NCBI RefSeq assembly: GCF_000014585.1
Contig: NC_008319.1
Span: 1,736,001 to 1,800,000, forward strand
Source: Synechococcus sp. CC9311
GTDB lineage: Bacteria > Cyanobacteriota > Cyanobacteriia > PCC-6307 > Cyanobiaceae
Length of the DNA: 64,000 nucleotides
Direction: 5' to 3'
How positions within the stretch are numbered: the first letter of the stretch is position 1; each line of letters begins with the position of its first letter. The notes beneath the pieces are model-generated. The model was not told the origin of the DNA and did not search any database. It saw only the letters and a program-made list of their open reading frames with translations. A program made the translations under genes and the position numbers. This document shows, in pieces, positions 1 through 6,671 of the stretch.

Positions 1-90
1 ATCGGACTTGAGCAGGCGCTTGGAGAATACAACAAGTCAATACAAGTCAATCCAGCAACAGTATCAAATGATCAAAAGCAGAGAAATTAA
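1..90 (+). CDS. C-terminal end of a possible TPR-type protein (partial)
   Basis: The window opens inside an open frame that reads 29 codons to a TAA at 88-90. The residues include A-x-x-E-Y-N-K-S-I-Q-V-N-P, which resembles the second helix and closing Asn-Pro of a tetratricopeptide repeat. The start lies outside the window, so length and function are unknown. It is co-directional with the flavodoxin gene about 100 bases downstream. The TPR assignment rests on one partial repeat and is an inference. Confidence 0.45.
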   Translation: MGLEQALGEYNKSIQVNPATVSNDQKQRN

Positions 91-188
91 TTAGACAATC
101 AAATCGCAAGAATATACAGCAATAAGCACTCAGATGCACAAGGTTGGGAGGTGGAAACAACCAAAATAGATTGGTCTACGTTCAAGTC

Positions 189-698
189 ATGGCCTACACA
201 ATCTTTTTCGCAACTTCCACAGGAAAGACTGAAGATGTTGCCGACAAGCTCAAAGATCTATTACCAGGTACAGAAAGCAAAGATGTAGACAGCATCGGAT
301 CTGCAGCAGAGCTAGCTGAAGCAGAGGCACTCATATGCTGTGTTCCTACATGGAATACAGGCGCAGATGAAGGTCGTTCTGGAACAGCTTGGGATACTTA
401 TGCTGAAGAAATACCAAGTATGGATTTCAGTGGAAAATCAGTTGCAATAGTAGGACTTGGTGATTCATCATCCTATTCTGACTATTTCTGCGATGCAATG
501 GAAGAGTTATACACAGCATTCGTACAAGCAGGTGCAAACCTAATCGGAAAAGTACCCACAGACGGGTACACTTTCGCAGAATCAAAAAGTGTCATTGATG
601 GAAAGTTCTGTGGTTTGGCTATTGACGAAGACAATGAGTCAGATCTAACAGATCAACGACTCAGCGACTGGGTCAAACAAATCAATTCAGAAGCTTAA
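189..698 (+). CDS. isiB: Flavodoxin
   Basis: Long-chain flavodoxin of 169 residues, a soluble FMN electron carrier that replaces ferredoxin under iron limitation and takes electrons from photosystem I. The N-terminus carries the FMN phosphate loop (FFATSTGKTED, residues 5-15). Aromatic flavin-contacting loops follow: a Pro-Thr-Trp-Asn segment near residue 55 and a Gly-Leu-Gly-Asp segment near 90, then the approximately 20-residue insertion of long-chain types. The open frame extends upstream to a TTG at 144, but homologues begin at the MAYTIFF methionine, so ATG 189 is preferred. It sits in an AT-rich block with a ferredoxin and a thioredoxin-reductase-like protein. It is a typical iron-stress gene, but I could not identify a Fur box in the 98 bases upstream of the start. 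Confidence 0.93.
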   Translation: MAYTIFFATSTGKTEDVADKLKDLLPGTESKDVDSIGSAAELAEAEALICCVPTWNTGADEGRSGTAWDTYAEEIPSMDFSGKSVAIVGLGDSSSYSDYFCDAMEELYTAFVQAGANLIGKVPTDGYTFAESKSVIDGKFCGLAIDEDNESDLTDQRLSDWVKQINSEA

Positions 699-712
699 AA
701 GCGAAATAATAA

Positions 713-731
713 AGCGCCCATAATGGGCGCT
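713..731. terminator. Bidirectional rho-independent terminator
   Basis: An 8-bp GC-rich stem (AGCGCCCA, loop TAA, TGGGCGCT) is flanked by AAA on the left and TTTTT on the right. It can therefore terminate the flavodoxin transcript on the plus strand and the converging TrxR-like transcript (ending at 741) on the minus strand. Confidence 0.9.
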
Positions 732-740
732 TTTTGATGT

Positions 741-1700
741 CTATTTATGGACCCAGTCAACACGAAACTCAGTTCTAGAATTGAGAAATTTATCGATTGA
801 CATTGCCGCAATACAACCATCTGAGCAGGCAACAACAGCCTGCTTAAAAGGGGTATTACGAATATCGCCAATGGCCCAAACTCCAGGAATAGAAGTCATC
901 ATATTCTCATCCACATCAACTCCGCCATCGGCTCGCAGTGGAATCATTCCATGAAGGAAATCGGTGATAGGAAGCGTACCTGTAGAGTATAAAAATGCTC
1001 CAGTAACATCTAAGGAAAAAGTTTCCTTATCTCTAGTAGACTGAACTTTTGCAAAATTCAACCCGGAATCAGTTCCATGAATCGACAATAACTTCGTTCG
1101 CTCCCATTGTTTTACATTTGGAAGATCTGTGAGTAACTCAACCCGATTCGTAGATCGACTTGGCTTTCCACTTGTAACCCAATGAACTGTTTTGGCAAAT
1201 TTAGCGAGTACAAGTGCCTCATCAACAGCCTCTTGATTAGAGCCATAAACCAAGACATCTTCATCACGATAAAAAGCGGCATCGCAGGTAGCACAGTAAC
1301 TAACACCACGACCTAAAAATTCCTTTTCTCCAGGAAGGGTCGAAGTCCTTCCCATCGCGCCCGTCGCCAAAACAATCGTACGAGAACGAAAGACACCTTC
1401 CGGTGTATAAACAAGTTTTTGATCACCAGACAAATCTAAGCTGAATACCTGAGCACGCAGATAATTTGTTCCATAAGAAATGGCTTGATCTCGCATCATA
1501 TCTAGCAGATCAGAACCAGATATCTCATTAGAGACCCCAGGATAATTAGCTATTTTATGAGTAATAGCTAAAGCACCTACCGATTTGTTTTTGTCTAATA
1601 TATAGGTCTTTAATGATGACCTTGACGTATAAAGAGCACACGAGCAGCCTGCAGGACCACCTCCTATGATCAACACATCGGTATCAATATAATCTGTCAT
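741..1700 (-). CDS. Thioredoxin-reductase-like flavoprotein without NADPH motifs (DDOR/FFTR-type)
   Basis: Protein of 319 residues with the low-molecular-weight thioredoxin reductase fold. An FAD-binding GGGPAG motif lies at residues 13-18 and a redox-active CATC at 136-139. The C-terminal FAD motif starts with AIGDIRN and ends Ala-Cys-Ser-Asp-Gly-Cys-Ile-Ala-Ala. The NADPH site is abnormal. The usual GGG(N/D)(S/T)AxEEA is YGSNQEAVDEA (152-162), and the HRRxxxR that binds the 2'-phosphate is HWVTSGKPS (173-181). This makes NADPH use doubtful. Related cyanobacterial proteins are described as diflavin-linked disulfide oxidoreductases or ferredoxin/flavin-dependent reductases; assignment to one of them is my inference. 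It overlaps the upstream hydrolase by 4 bases and is flanked by flavodoxin and ferredoxin, both plausible electron donors. Confidence 0.8.
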   Translation of the reverse strand: MTDYIDTDVLIIGGGPAGCSCALYTSRSSLKTYILDKNKSVGALAITHKIANYPGVSNEISGSDLLDMMRDQAISYGTNYLRAQVFSLDLSGDQKLVYTPEGVFRSRTIVLATGAMGRTSTLPGEKEFLGRGVSYCATCDAAFYRDEDVLVYGSNQEAVDEALVLAKFAKTVHWVTSGKPSRSTNRVELLTDLPNVKQWERTKLLSIHGTDSGLNFAKVQSTRDKETFSLDVTGAFLYSTGTLPITDFLHGMIPLRADGGVDVDENMMTSIPGVWAIGDIRNTPFKQAVVACSDGCIAAMSIDKFLNSRTEFRVDWVHK

Positions 1701-2458
1701 AATGAAATCTTTCTCGAGAGTGAAGAGTGAAATTGATTAGGGAAGGCAGGTGAAAATGAATCTGGAATCATCTCGAGAAAAGAATTAATCAATCTTCCAT
1801 AAAATTTGGGCTGCGAAAAATGAGAGAAATGATGACCTCCTGGTAAAGAATAGAATCGATCCCCATTCTTTAGATGAGGCTTCCAACGGAGGGCAGAGTT
1901 CTGATCAATAACAAAATCATGAGAGCCATTGATGATCGACAAGGGAATGTCAATCGAAGAAAGGTTGGGAAGAAGAGAATGAGAAGCGATGGAACCAGGA
2001 ATAAAATCAGAATCAAGACATTTTTCGAAGAAGCCAGAAAGAACTAAATTAGTATCATTGGATTTCTTGTCGAACAGAAGTGGAATAATATGAGACAAGA
2101 TAGAAGATCTTGCACAGGGCAATTTCCGCCTCATTTCCAAATAATGACTCGTCCATTGATTAGTAGAAATTGGGTCGACAGAAATTAAAGTGAGTGACCG
2201 GAATAATTTTGGGAATTGTCGCGCAAACAAAGAAGCGACAGTACCACTAAGACCATGTGCTACAACATGAGGTGGATGATCTAATTGATCAACTGTTTCT
2301 CTAAGAAAATCAAAAATTGTGGATAATGAACATATCTCATCAAGATCATGCTGAAAAGACCAACGGCGTACATGCCTTGACTGACTTAAAATGCAAGCAA
2401 GCTTCTTATTAAAGCAAAAAACAGAAGGCTGCAAATCAATCCAAAGAATCGATGACAT
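1697..2458 (-). CDS. Alpha/beta-hydrolase fold protein
   Basis: Protein of 253 residues with the layout of a small alpha/beta hydrolase. The nucleophile elbow is AHGLSGT, with Ser71 as the likely nucleophile and Thr where Gly is usual. A late INGSHD segment supplies the acid, and the LPGGHHFSHF segment near the C-terminus supplies the histidine. The substrate cannot be inferred. Its stop overlaps the start of the TrxR-like gene by 4 bases, so the two are probably co-translated. The gene is AT-rich like its neighbours. The start is the first ATG; the N-terminus lacks the usual early beta-strand with an oxyanion HG motif, so the protein may be divergent. Confidence 0.72.
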   Translation of the reverse strand: MSSILWIDLQPSVFCFNKKLACILSQSRHVRRWSFQHDLDEICSLSTIFDFLRETVDQLDHPPHVVAHGLSGTVASLFARQFPKLFRSLTLISVDPISTNQWTSHYLEMRRKLPCARSSILSHIIPLLFDKKSNDTNLVLSGFFEKCLDSDFIPGSIASHSLLPNLSSIDIPLSIINGSHDFVIDQNSALRWKPHLKNGDRFYSLPGGHHFSHFSQPKFYGRLINSFLEMIPDSFSPAFPNQFHSSLSRKISL

Positions 2459-2529
2459 GCTTAAATTATGCTTTTATCATGCTGCTTCACCATTAGCGAT
2501 GACACGAACGAAGAAGCACAGTACAGAGA

Positions 2530-2748
2530 TCAATATGTTACGAATGAACCAGACGAATGATCACCATTCATCCCAGGTATGACCTGAATAATTCCTTGCT
2601 TTACCTTTAATTCTAATGTGGAAATTAATCGATACTCAGCACTATCAGCAGTAGTTTTCAAAAAAGAAAGAGCATTCAATGCAGAGAGAGGTATCACCAT
2701 TGAGGTAACTGCATCCAAGTAGATTGCGACAATAGACGAGACTTTCAT
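2530..2748 (-). CDS. Small hypothetical protein (72 aa)
   Basis: Short open frame between the hydrolase and the ferredoxin, on the same strand as both. The N-terminal third is hydrophobic (IVAIYLDAVTSMVIPLSALN); the remainder is polar and includes a KVKQG segment. I do not recognise a family. Support is only its ATG start and co-orientation with neighbours, so it could be a chance frame. Confidence 0.35.
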   Translation of the reverse strand: MKVSSIVAIYLDAVTSMVIPLSALNALSFLKTTADSAEYRLISTLELKVKQGIIQVIPGMNGDHSSGSFVTY

Positions 2749-2788
2749 GAGGCAAGAAAGAAGTGGGAATGAACAATAAGCTACTTAT

Positions 2789-2816
2789 GCTGCTAAGAAC
2801 TGAATTAATTAGCAGC
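2789..2816 (-). terminator. Possible terminator downstream of the ferredoxin gene
   Basis: Perfect 8-bp inverted repeat (GCTGCTAA / TTAGCAGC) with a 12-base AT-rich loop, 19 bases past the ferredoxin stop. There is no clean T-run on the minus strand, so it may be a weak terminator or an mRNA-stabilising hairpin. Confidence 0.4.
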
Positions 2817-2835
2817 TAACAACTTGAGGAAGCAA

Positions 2836-3132
2836 TCACCAAAGTTCCTCTTCACAATCGGTCTTAACGACCAGGTCAGAGGTGGCATATGCTACACATA
2901 AGAGTGCATATTTATCTTTAATTTGTGCCTCATCCAGAAAGCTTTGATCACTTTGATCCAAAGTTCCCTGAATAAGTCGACCTACGCATGAACTACATGC
3001 ACCAGCGCGACAGGAGTACGACATATCAATACCGGCTTGCTCTGCTGCATCCAAAATATACTCATCATCAGGACAGTGAAATGACACCTCTCCTTGGGGT
3101 GTGATCAGCTGAACATTAAAAGATGTCATCAC
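2836..3132 (-). CDS. Plant-type [2Fe-2S] ferredoxin
   Basis: Soluble one-electron carrier of 98 residues. The cluster loop CRAGACSSC with a fourth cysteine in the ALLCVAY segment gives the plant-type CX4CX2CX(n)C pattern. The protein is acidic and ends EEELW, as photosynthetic ferredoxins of the PetF family do. Two adjacent ATGs are possible starts (3132 or 3129). It is encoded near flavodoxin and the TrxR-like flavoprotein, so it may feed electrons into that enzyme; this is inference. It differs enough from the usual PetF that I do not assign petF. Confidence 0.87.
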   Translation of the reverse strand: MMTSFNVQLITPQGEVSFHCPDDEYILDAAEQAGIDMSYSCRAGACSSCVGRLIQGTLDQSDQSFLDEAQIKDKYALLCVAYATSDLVVKTDCEEELW

Positions 3133-3168
3133 AAGAAAAGTCCAGCGATTATTTTATTGCATTCATCC

Positions 3169-3191
3169 ATCAATTCGAAACATCGATTGAT
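3169..3191. promoter_or_regulatory. Imperfect palindrome upstream of the ferredoxin gene
   Basis: ATCAATTCGA (3169-3178) and TCGATTGAT (3183-3191) form an inverted repeat with one unpaired base, 37 bases or more upstream of the ferredoxin start and between it and the plus-strand HTH gene. It has the size and symmetry of a dimeric repressor operator, but no known consensus is matched. Confidence 0.25.
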
Positions 3192-3370
3192 CGGCAATGT
3201 ATCATTGAGCACTTTTAGCTCAACAATGGCAACAACCAGCAAGACACTTCATCATAAATCTCTACCTAAAAATATATACCTGAGATGACTGGTCTGATAG
3301 AGCAAAGAATATCATCTTATCAATGAATTGCAAATACACTTGATAATCTTAATTGGTGAATTTAATCAAC

Positions 3371-3586
3371 ATGAAAGAAGAAAGATTTTCTCGTTTTCTC
3401 GGTTCAGCAAACGGATGGAGATCCAAGCGCTTAAGGCTTGCAATCGCCTTACGACAGCAAGGATGGTCGTATCAGGAAATTGGAGAGCATCTAAGTACAA
3501 CTCCACGCTCAATAGGAAGGGACATCAAATGTTTCGTTATTAAATCAAAAGAGAAGCTAGCCATGCAGACACAAGCGACATCATGA
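3371..3586 (+). CDS. Small helix-turn-helix protein
   Basis: Seventy-one residues if started at ATG 3371; in-frame TTG 3353 and GTG 3356 are alternatives. The centre reads ALRQQGWSYQEIGEHLSTTP and then RSIGRDIKCF, a typical helix-turn-helix in which the second helix would be the recognition helix, as in sigma-70 region 4 or resolvase-type DNA-binding domains. There is no other domain. It diverges from the ferredoxin gene and could regulate the redox block, but this is inferred from position only. Confidence 0.65.
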   Translation: MKEERFSRFLGSANGWRSKRLRLAIALRQQGWSYQEIGEHLSTTPRSIGRDIKCFVIKSKEKLAMQTQATS

Positions 3587-4019
3587 TGCAAAGAAGAAGA
3601 CTTTCAATTTAAGGAAAGCCCCTCCCATCAATATGAAATCTAATCAGGCAATAGCTTTATGAAAAGCTTTGCCATTCATTAGAGATGGAATCAACTGTCT
3701 TTATTCTTGACTTTTTTATTTCTGTCAGAATAGAGCTTGCTCCATTGAGAATGATTTTCTGATGTTTTTCGATTGATCCAATCTTCAAGAATCTGAGTTG
3801 ACTCATCACATCTGGATAAGAACTCTGAATCATCGTGATCTTGCATTGGAATGGCCTCAGCGACTGAGAAATCATCAGCGAATCAGCGATGAACATATAT
3901 GCGAATGTTTCGCTAATACTGCAACCTTTGATGCAAACAGTGCTAAAGGATGTGAGATTAAGAAATCAGTATCATATGGTTAATTGATTAAGATAAGGTG
4001 TTTGGCTTATAAAAGGTAA
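3587..4019. other. 433-base AT-rich stretch without a convincing gene
   Basis: This lies between the small HTH gene and the end of chpX and marks the change from the AT-rich left block to the higher-GC chromosome. The only open frame of note is a 79-codon minus-strand frame (3657-3896) with an ATG start and a mixed polar composition. I recognise no family in it and do not call it. No tRNA, hairpin with T-run or repeat stood out. Confidence 0.5.
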
Positions 4020-5162
4020 TCAGAGCAGTGCTCCTCGCTGACATCCCATCAAGCGCTCAGACCATGATTCTGCATAAGCACGATTGGCTTGTTGCTGATC
4101 AATATCAGTCGTATCAAGTGGATATGGCATCGTGCCGGAGATTGCACCATTGGTGACACAAAACATCGATTTTTGAAAACTAATGCAGATCTGAACATGA
4201 ACATCATGCATTCCCCTGCCATGCGACTTGTACCAGTTACTGAGCTCCTCAGGAAGATTTCGGTACATATCTTGCATGCACAGACTTGGTGGAATACCCG
4301 CTCCCATACTGGGAATTGGATCTGCGTACAAGGCTCCATACTTGAAATCACTGATGTCAGCTGAAATTTGTCGAGCCTGAGCGTTATATGACACGGTGCC
4401 AAGGAAGGGCATTCCCCTAAAAAAGACAGCCTCCACGTATGGCACAGCCACATCAACCAGAAATGTCAGTCCGGCCTCTGGAGGTAGAACCCATACGTCT
4501 TCATTCCCAACCGTGACTTTATAAGTCATCGGATCACCAGCGGCAGCAACTAAACCATCTCTGATGTGATGAACAGCATCAATAACAGAAACAATTTCAC
4601 CGTTGCGATATCGACGAGAAAGATCAAGGAAGAGGTCACTCATCACCCGCCAAAACAGACCAAGAGCATAAATAGTGGCCATCGATCGGATTGCTTCAGG
4701 AGCAAAACCTGGATAAAGCCGATGCACCAATGCCAACAAGGGATCACGGCGACTACGCAACGCAATGATTTTCTGACAGGTTTCCAGGAAAGGCTCTGAA
4801 TCGAAATAAGCATCCATTCCACCAGTGCCGTGCCAAAACATTGCCTTTTGGCAGTATTCGGCATACTCAAAGTTGATGCGATCGCCACGCAGGTGCTGCC
4901 ATAAGCGTTCAACACTGAAACCTTCGTGAAAGAATCGCATCACTGGAAATGGATTCAGCAGCTGGTTTTCACCCTGATTCACCAGGTTGCGGCTGTAAGC
5001 ATCAAGAACGATCCCGTAGCTATCGAGAACATTGACAATCTGCAGTAGATGATCAGGTGTATCAGCTAATAAAGGCTGGTCAGAGAGTAAACGACGAATC
5101 AGCTCTTCACGATCAGGGAGGATTGGAATTGTTGGGACATCAGTGATCTTCGTAGCAGTCAT
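4020..5162 (-). CDS. chpX: CO2 hydration protein of the NDH-1 CO2-uptake complex
   Basis: A 380-residue protein of the cyanobacterial ChpX/ChpY (CupB/CupA) family, which converts CO2 to bicarbonate at the thylakoid side of specialised NDH-1 complexes. The family's conserved HGTGGMDAYF segment is present at about residue 111, as is a long middle region rich in conserved aromatic and histidine residues. Its start overlaps the ndhD4 stop by 4 bases, so ndhF4-ndhD4-chpX is one operon encoding the membrane module of the constitutive, low-affinity CO2 uptake system. The pairing with ndhD4/ndhF4 rather than ndhD3/ndhF3, and the gene order, favour chpX over chpY. Confidence 0.9.
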   Translation of the reverse strand: MTATKITDVPTIPILPDREELIRRLLSDQPLLADTPDHLLQIVNVLDSYGIVLDAYSRNLVNQGENQLLNPFPVMRFFHEGFSVERLWQHLRGDRINFEYAEYCQKAMFWHGTGGMDAYFDSEPFLETCQKIIALRSRRDPLLALVHRLYPGFAPEAIRSMATIYALGLFWRVMSDLFLDLSRRYRNGEIVSVIDAVHHIRDGLVAAAGDPMTYKVTVGNEDVWVLPPEAGLTFLVDVAVPYVEAVFFRGMPFLGTVSYNAQARQISADISDFKYGALYADPIPSMGAGIPPSLCMQDMYRNLPEELSNWYKSHGRGMHDVHVQICISFQKSMFCVTNGAISGTMPYPLDTTDIDQQQANRAYAESWSERLMGCQRGALL

Positions 5163-6667
5163 GAAAGTCCTCCTGTGATGGGTAAAAGCGCTAAATCGCT
5201 GAGGCCGGTTGTTGCTGCCTGACTCATCCCGACCAAAAGATCCGGAGCCAGACCCAGGAGCAGCACAATGAATGACAGCGCTATCGCCGGAAGCTGCTCA
5301 TGGAGCGGAACGATGGATAGAACGGTTGGGTTAGGCACTCTGCCTGGAGCAATGGCCAAACGTCCAAAGAACGCTCGGTTCACAAGCAACAAGAAATACA
5401 CAGCGGTCAAACCTGATCCCACCATGCAGAGCAAGGTGGCGATTGGAAAGGGCTGAAGGCTTCCCCTGAAGACAAGAAATTCAGAGATAAATCCTGCCAT
5501 ACCTGGGATTCCTGCACTGGCCATCACACCCACGATCATCAGGGATCCTGTGAGGGGTAAGCCGCGCTGAGGGTTAAGAAGTCCCCGAAGAACATTCAGA
5601 TCTCTTGTTCCCGTTCGTTCATAGACAACACCCACAGCGAGAAAAAGTATCGCTGAAATCAAACCATGGCTCACCATTTGGAACAGCGCACCGATCAAAC
5701 CCAATGGCGTTGCAGCGGCGGCAGCGAGCAAGACATATCCCATATGTCCAACAGAGCTATAAGCCACCATCCGCTTCATATCGGATTGAGCAATGGCAGC
5801 TAGGGAGCCATACAGCACAGAAATCGCTGCCCAAAGAGCCAGCCAGGGGGCCGCTACCTCCCAAGCCTCAGGGAAGAGACCAAGACAAAATCGCAGTAAT
5901 CCGTAGGTGCCAAGCTTGAGGAGAACCCCTGCTAAGAGAACCGACACCGGAGTTGAGGCTTCGGTGTGAGCATCAGGAAGCCAGGTATGAAAGGGAAAAA
6001 GAGGGATCTTGATCCCAAAGCCAATCAAAAGCGACCCCATCAGCAACAGCTGAGAGGTGAGCCCCATCTCTCCTGCAAGAATTGGGCTGATGCCAAAATC
6101 AACGCTCCCTGTCACAAGAGCGATCCCAAGAAATGCTGCCAGGATCAAAACTCCAGACACGGCCGTAACAATCAGGAATTTGGTAGAGGCATAAGCTCTA
6201 TTAGCACCCCCCCAGATCGCAATCAGCAGCCAAAGTGGAATAAGTTCAAGCTCATAAAACAGGAAAAAGAGCAAAAGGTTTTGAGCCAAAAAGGCTCCAT
6301 TTACAGCGCCGCTAATGATTAACAAAAGCGCAAAATAAATCCTTGGACGATTCTCGATCTTTCTTGATGCCACTGCTGACACGAGACAGAGCACTGCATT
6401 CATCAAAACCAGCGGAAGGGATATTCCATCGACCGCCAAGGAATAATCAAGCCCAACACTGGGAAGCCAGGGCAAGTGTTCCTGAAGCTGCAAGCCCGAG
6501 TTGCTTGGATCAAACCAGAAAAGCACCGCAAAACTGGCAATGCACTGAACCGAAAGAATGACCAGGGTGAGGCGTCTCAGTTGAGCTGGGGTCGATCCCT
6601 CAGGCCAAAGGGACAACAGGAGAGCTCCCAAGAAGGGGATGATCAGTAACAGAGTGAGAATCATCAT
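5159..6667 (-). CDS. ndhD4: NAD(P)H-quinone oxidoreductase subunit 4 (NdhD4)
   Basis: A 502-residue polytopic membrane protein of the NuoM/NdhD antiporter-like family, with about 14 hydrophobic segments. The conserved core includes FLFYELELIPLWLLIAIWGG, with the functional Glu, and FPFHTWLPDAHTEAST, the signature of proton-pumping subunits. It sits between ndhF4 (4-base gap) and chpX (4-base overlap). Together they form the distal membrane arm that tailors NDH-1 for CO2 uptake. Assignment to the D4 paralogue rests on the ndhF-ndhD-chpX operon structure. Confidence 0.92.
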   Translation of the reverse strand: MMILTLLLIIPFLGALLLSLWPEGSTPAQLRRLTLVILSVQCIASFAVLFWFDPSNSGLQLQEHLPWLPSVGLDYSLAVDGISLPLVLMNAVLCLVSAVASRKIENRPRIYFALLLIISGAVNGAFLAQNLLLFFLFYELELIPLWLLIAIWGGANRAYASTKFLIVTAVSGVLILAAFLGIALVTGSVDFGISPILAGEMGLTSQLLLMGSLLIGFGIKIPLFPFHTWLPDAHTEASTPVSVLLAGVLLKLGTYGLLRFCLGLFPEAWEVAAPWLALWAAISVLYGSLAAIAQSDMKRMVAYSSVGHMGYVLLAAAAATPLGLIGALFQMVSHGLISAILFLAVGVVYERTGTRDLNVLRGLLNPQRGLPLTGSLMIVGVMASAGIPGMAGFISEFLVFRGSLQPFPIATLLCMVGSGLTAVYFLLLVNRAFFGRLAIAPGRVPNPTVLSIVPLHEQLPAIALSFIVLLLGLAPDLLVGMSQAATTGLSDLALLPITGGLS

Positions 6668-6671
6668 TAAT

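Noticed and set aside
150-160. GGAAACA motif reminiscent of Yfr2-type small RNAs upstream of flavodoxin
   Set aside because: Only a 7-base match without the flanking stem-loops or a terminator before the start codon.
3657-3896. 79-codon minus-strand open frame
   Set aside because: No recognisable motif, no clear ribosome-binding site, and it lies in an AT-rich gap where chance frames are common; described only as part of the gap.
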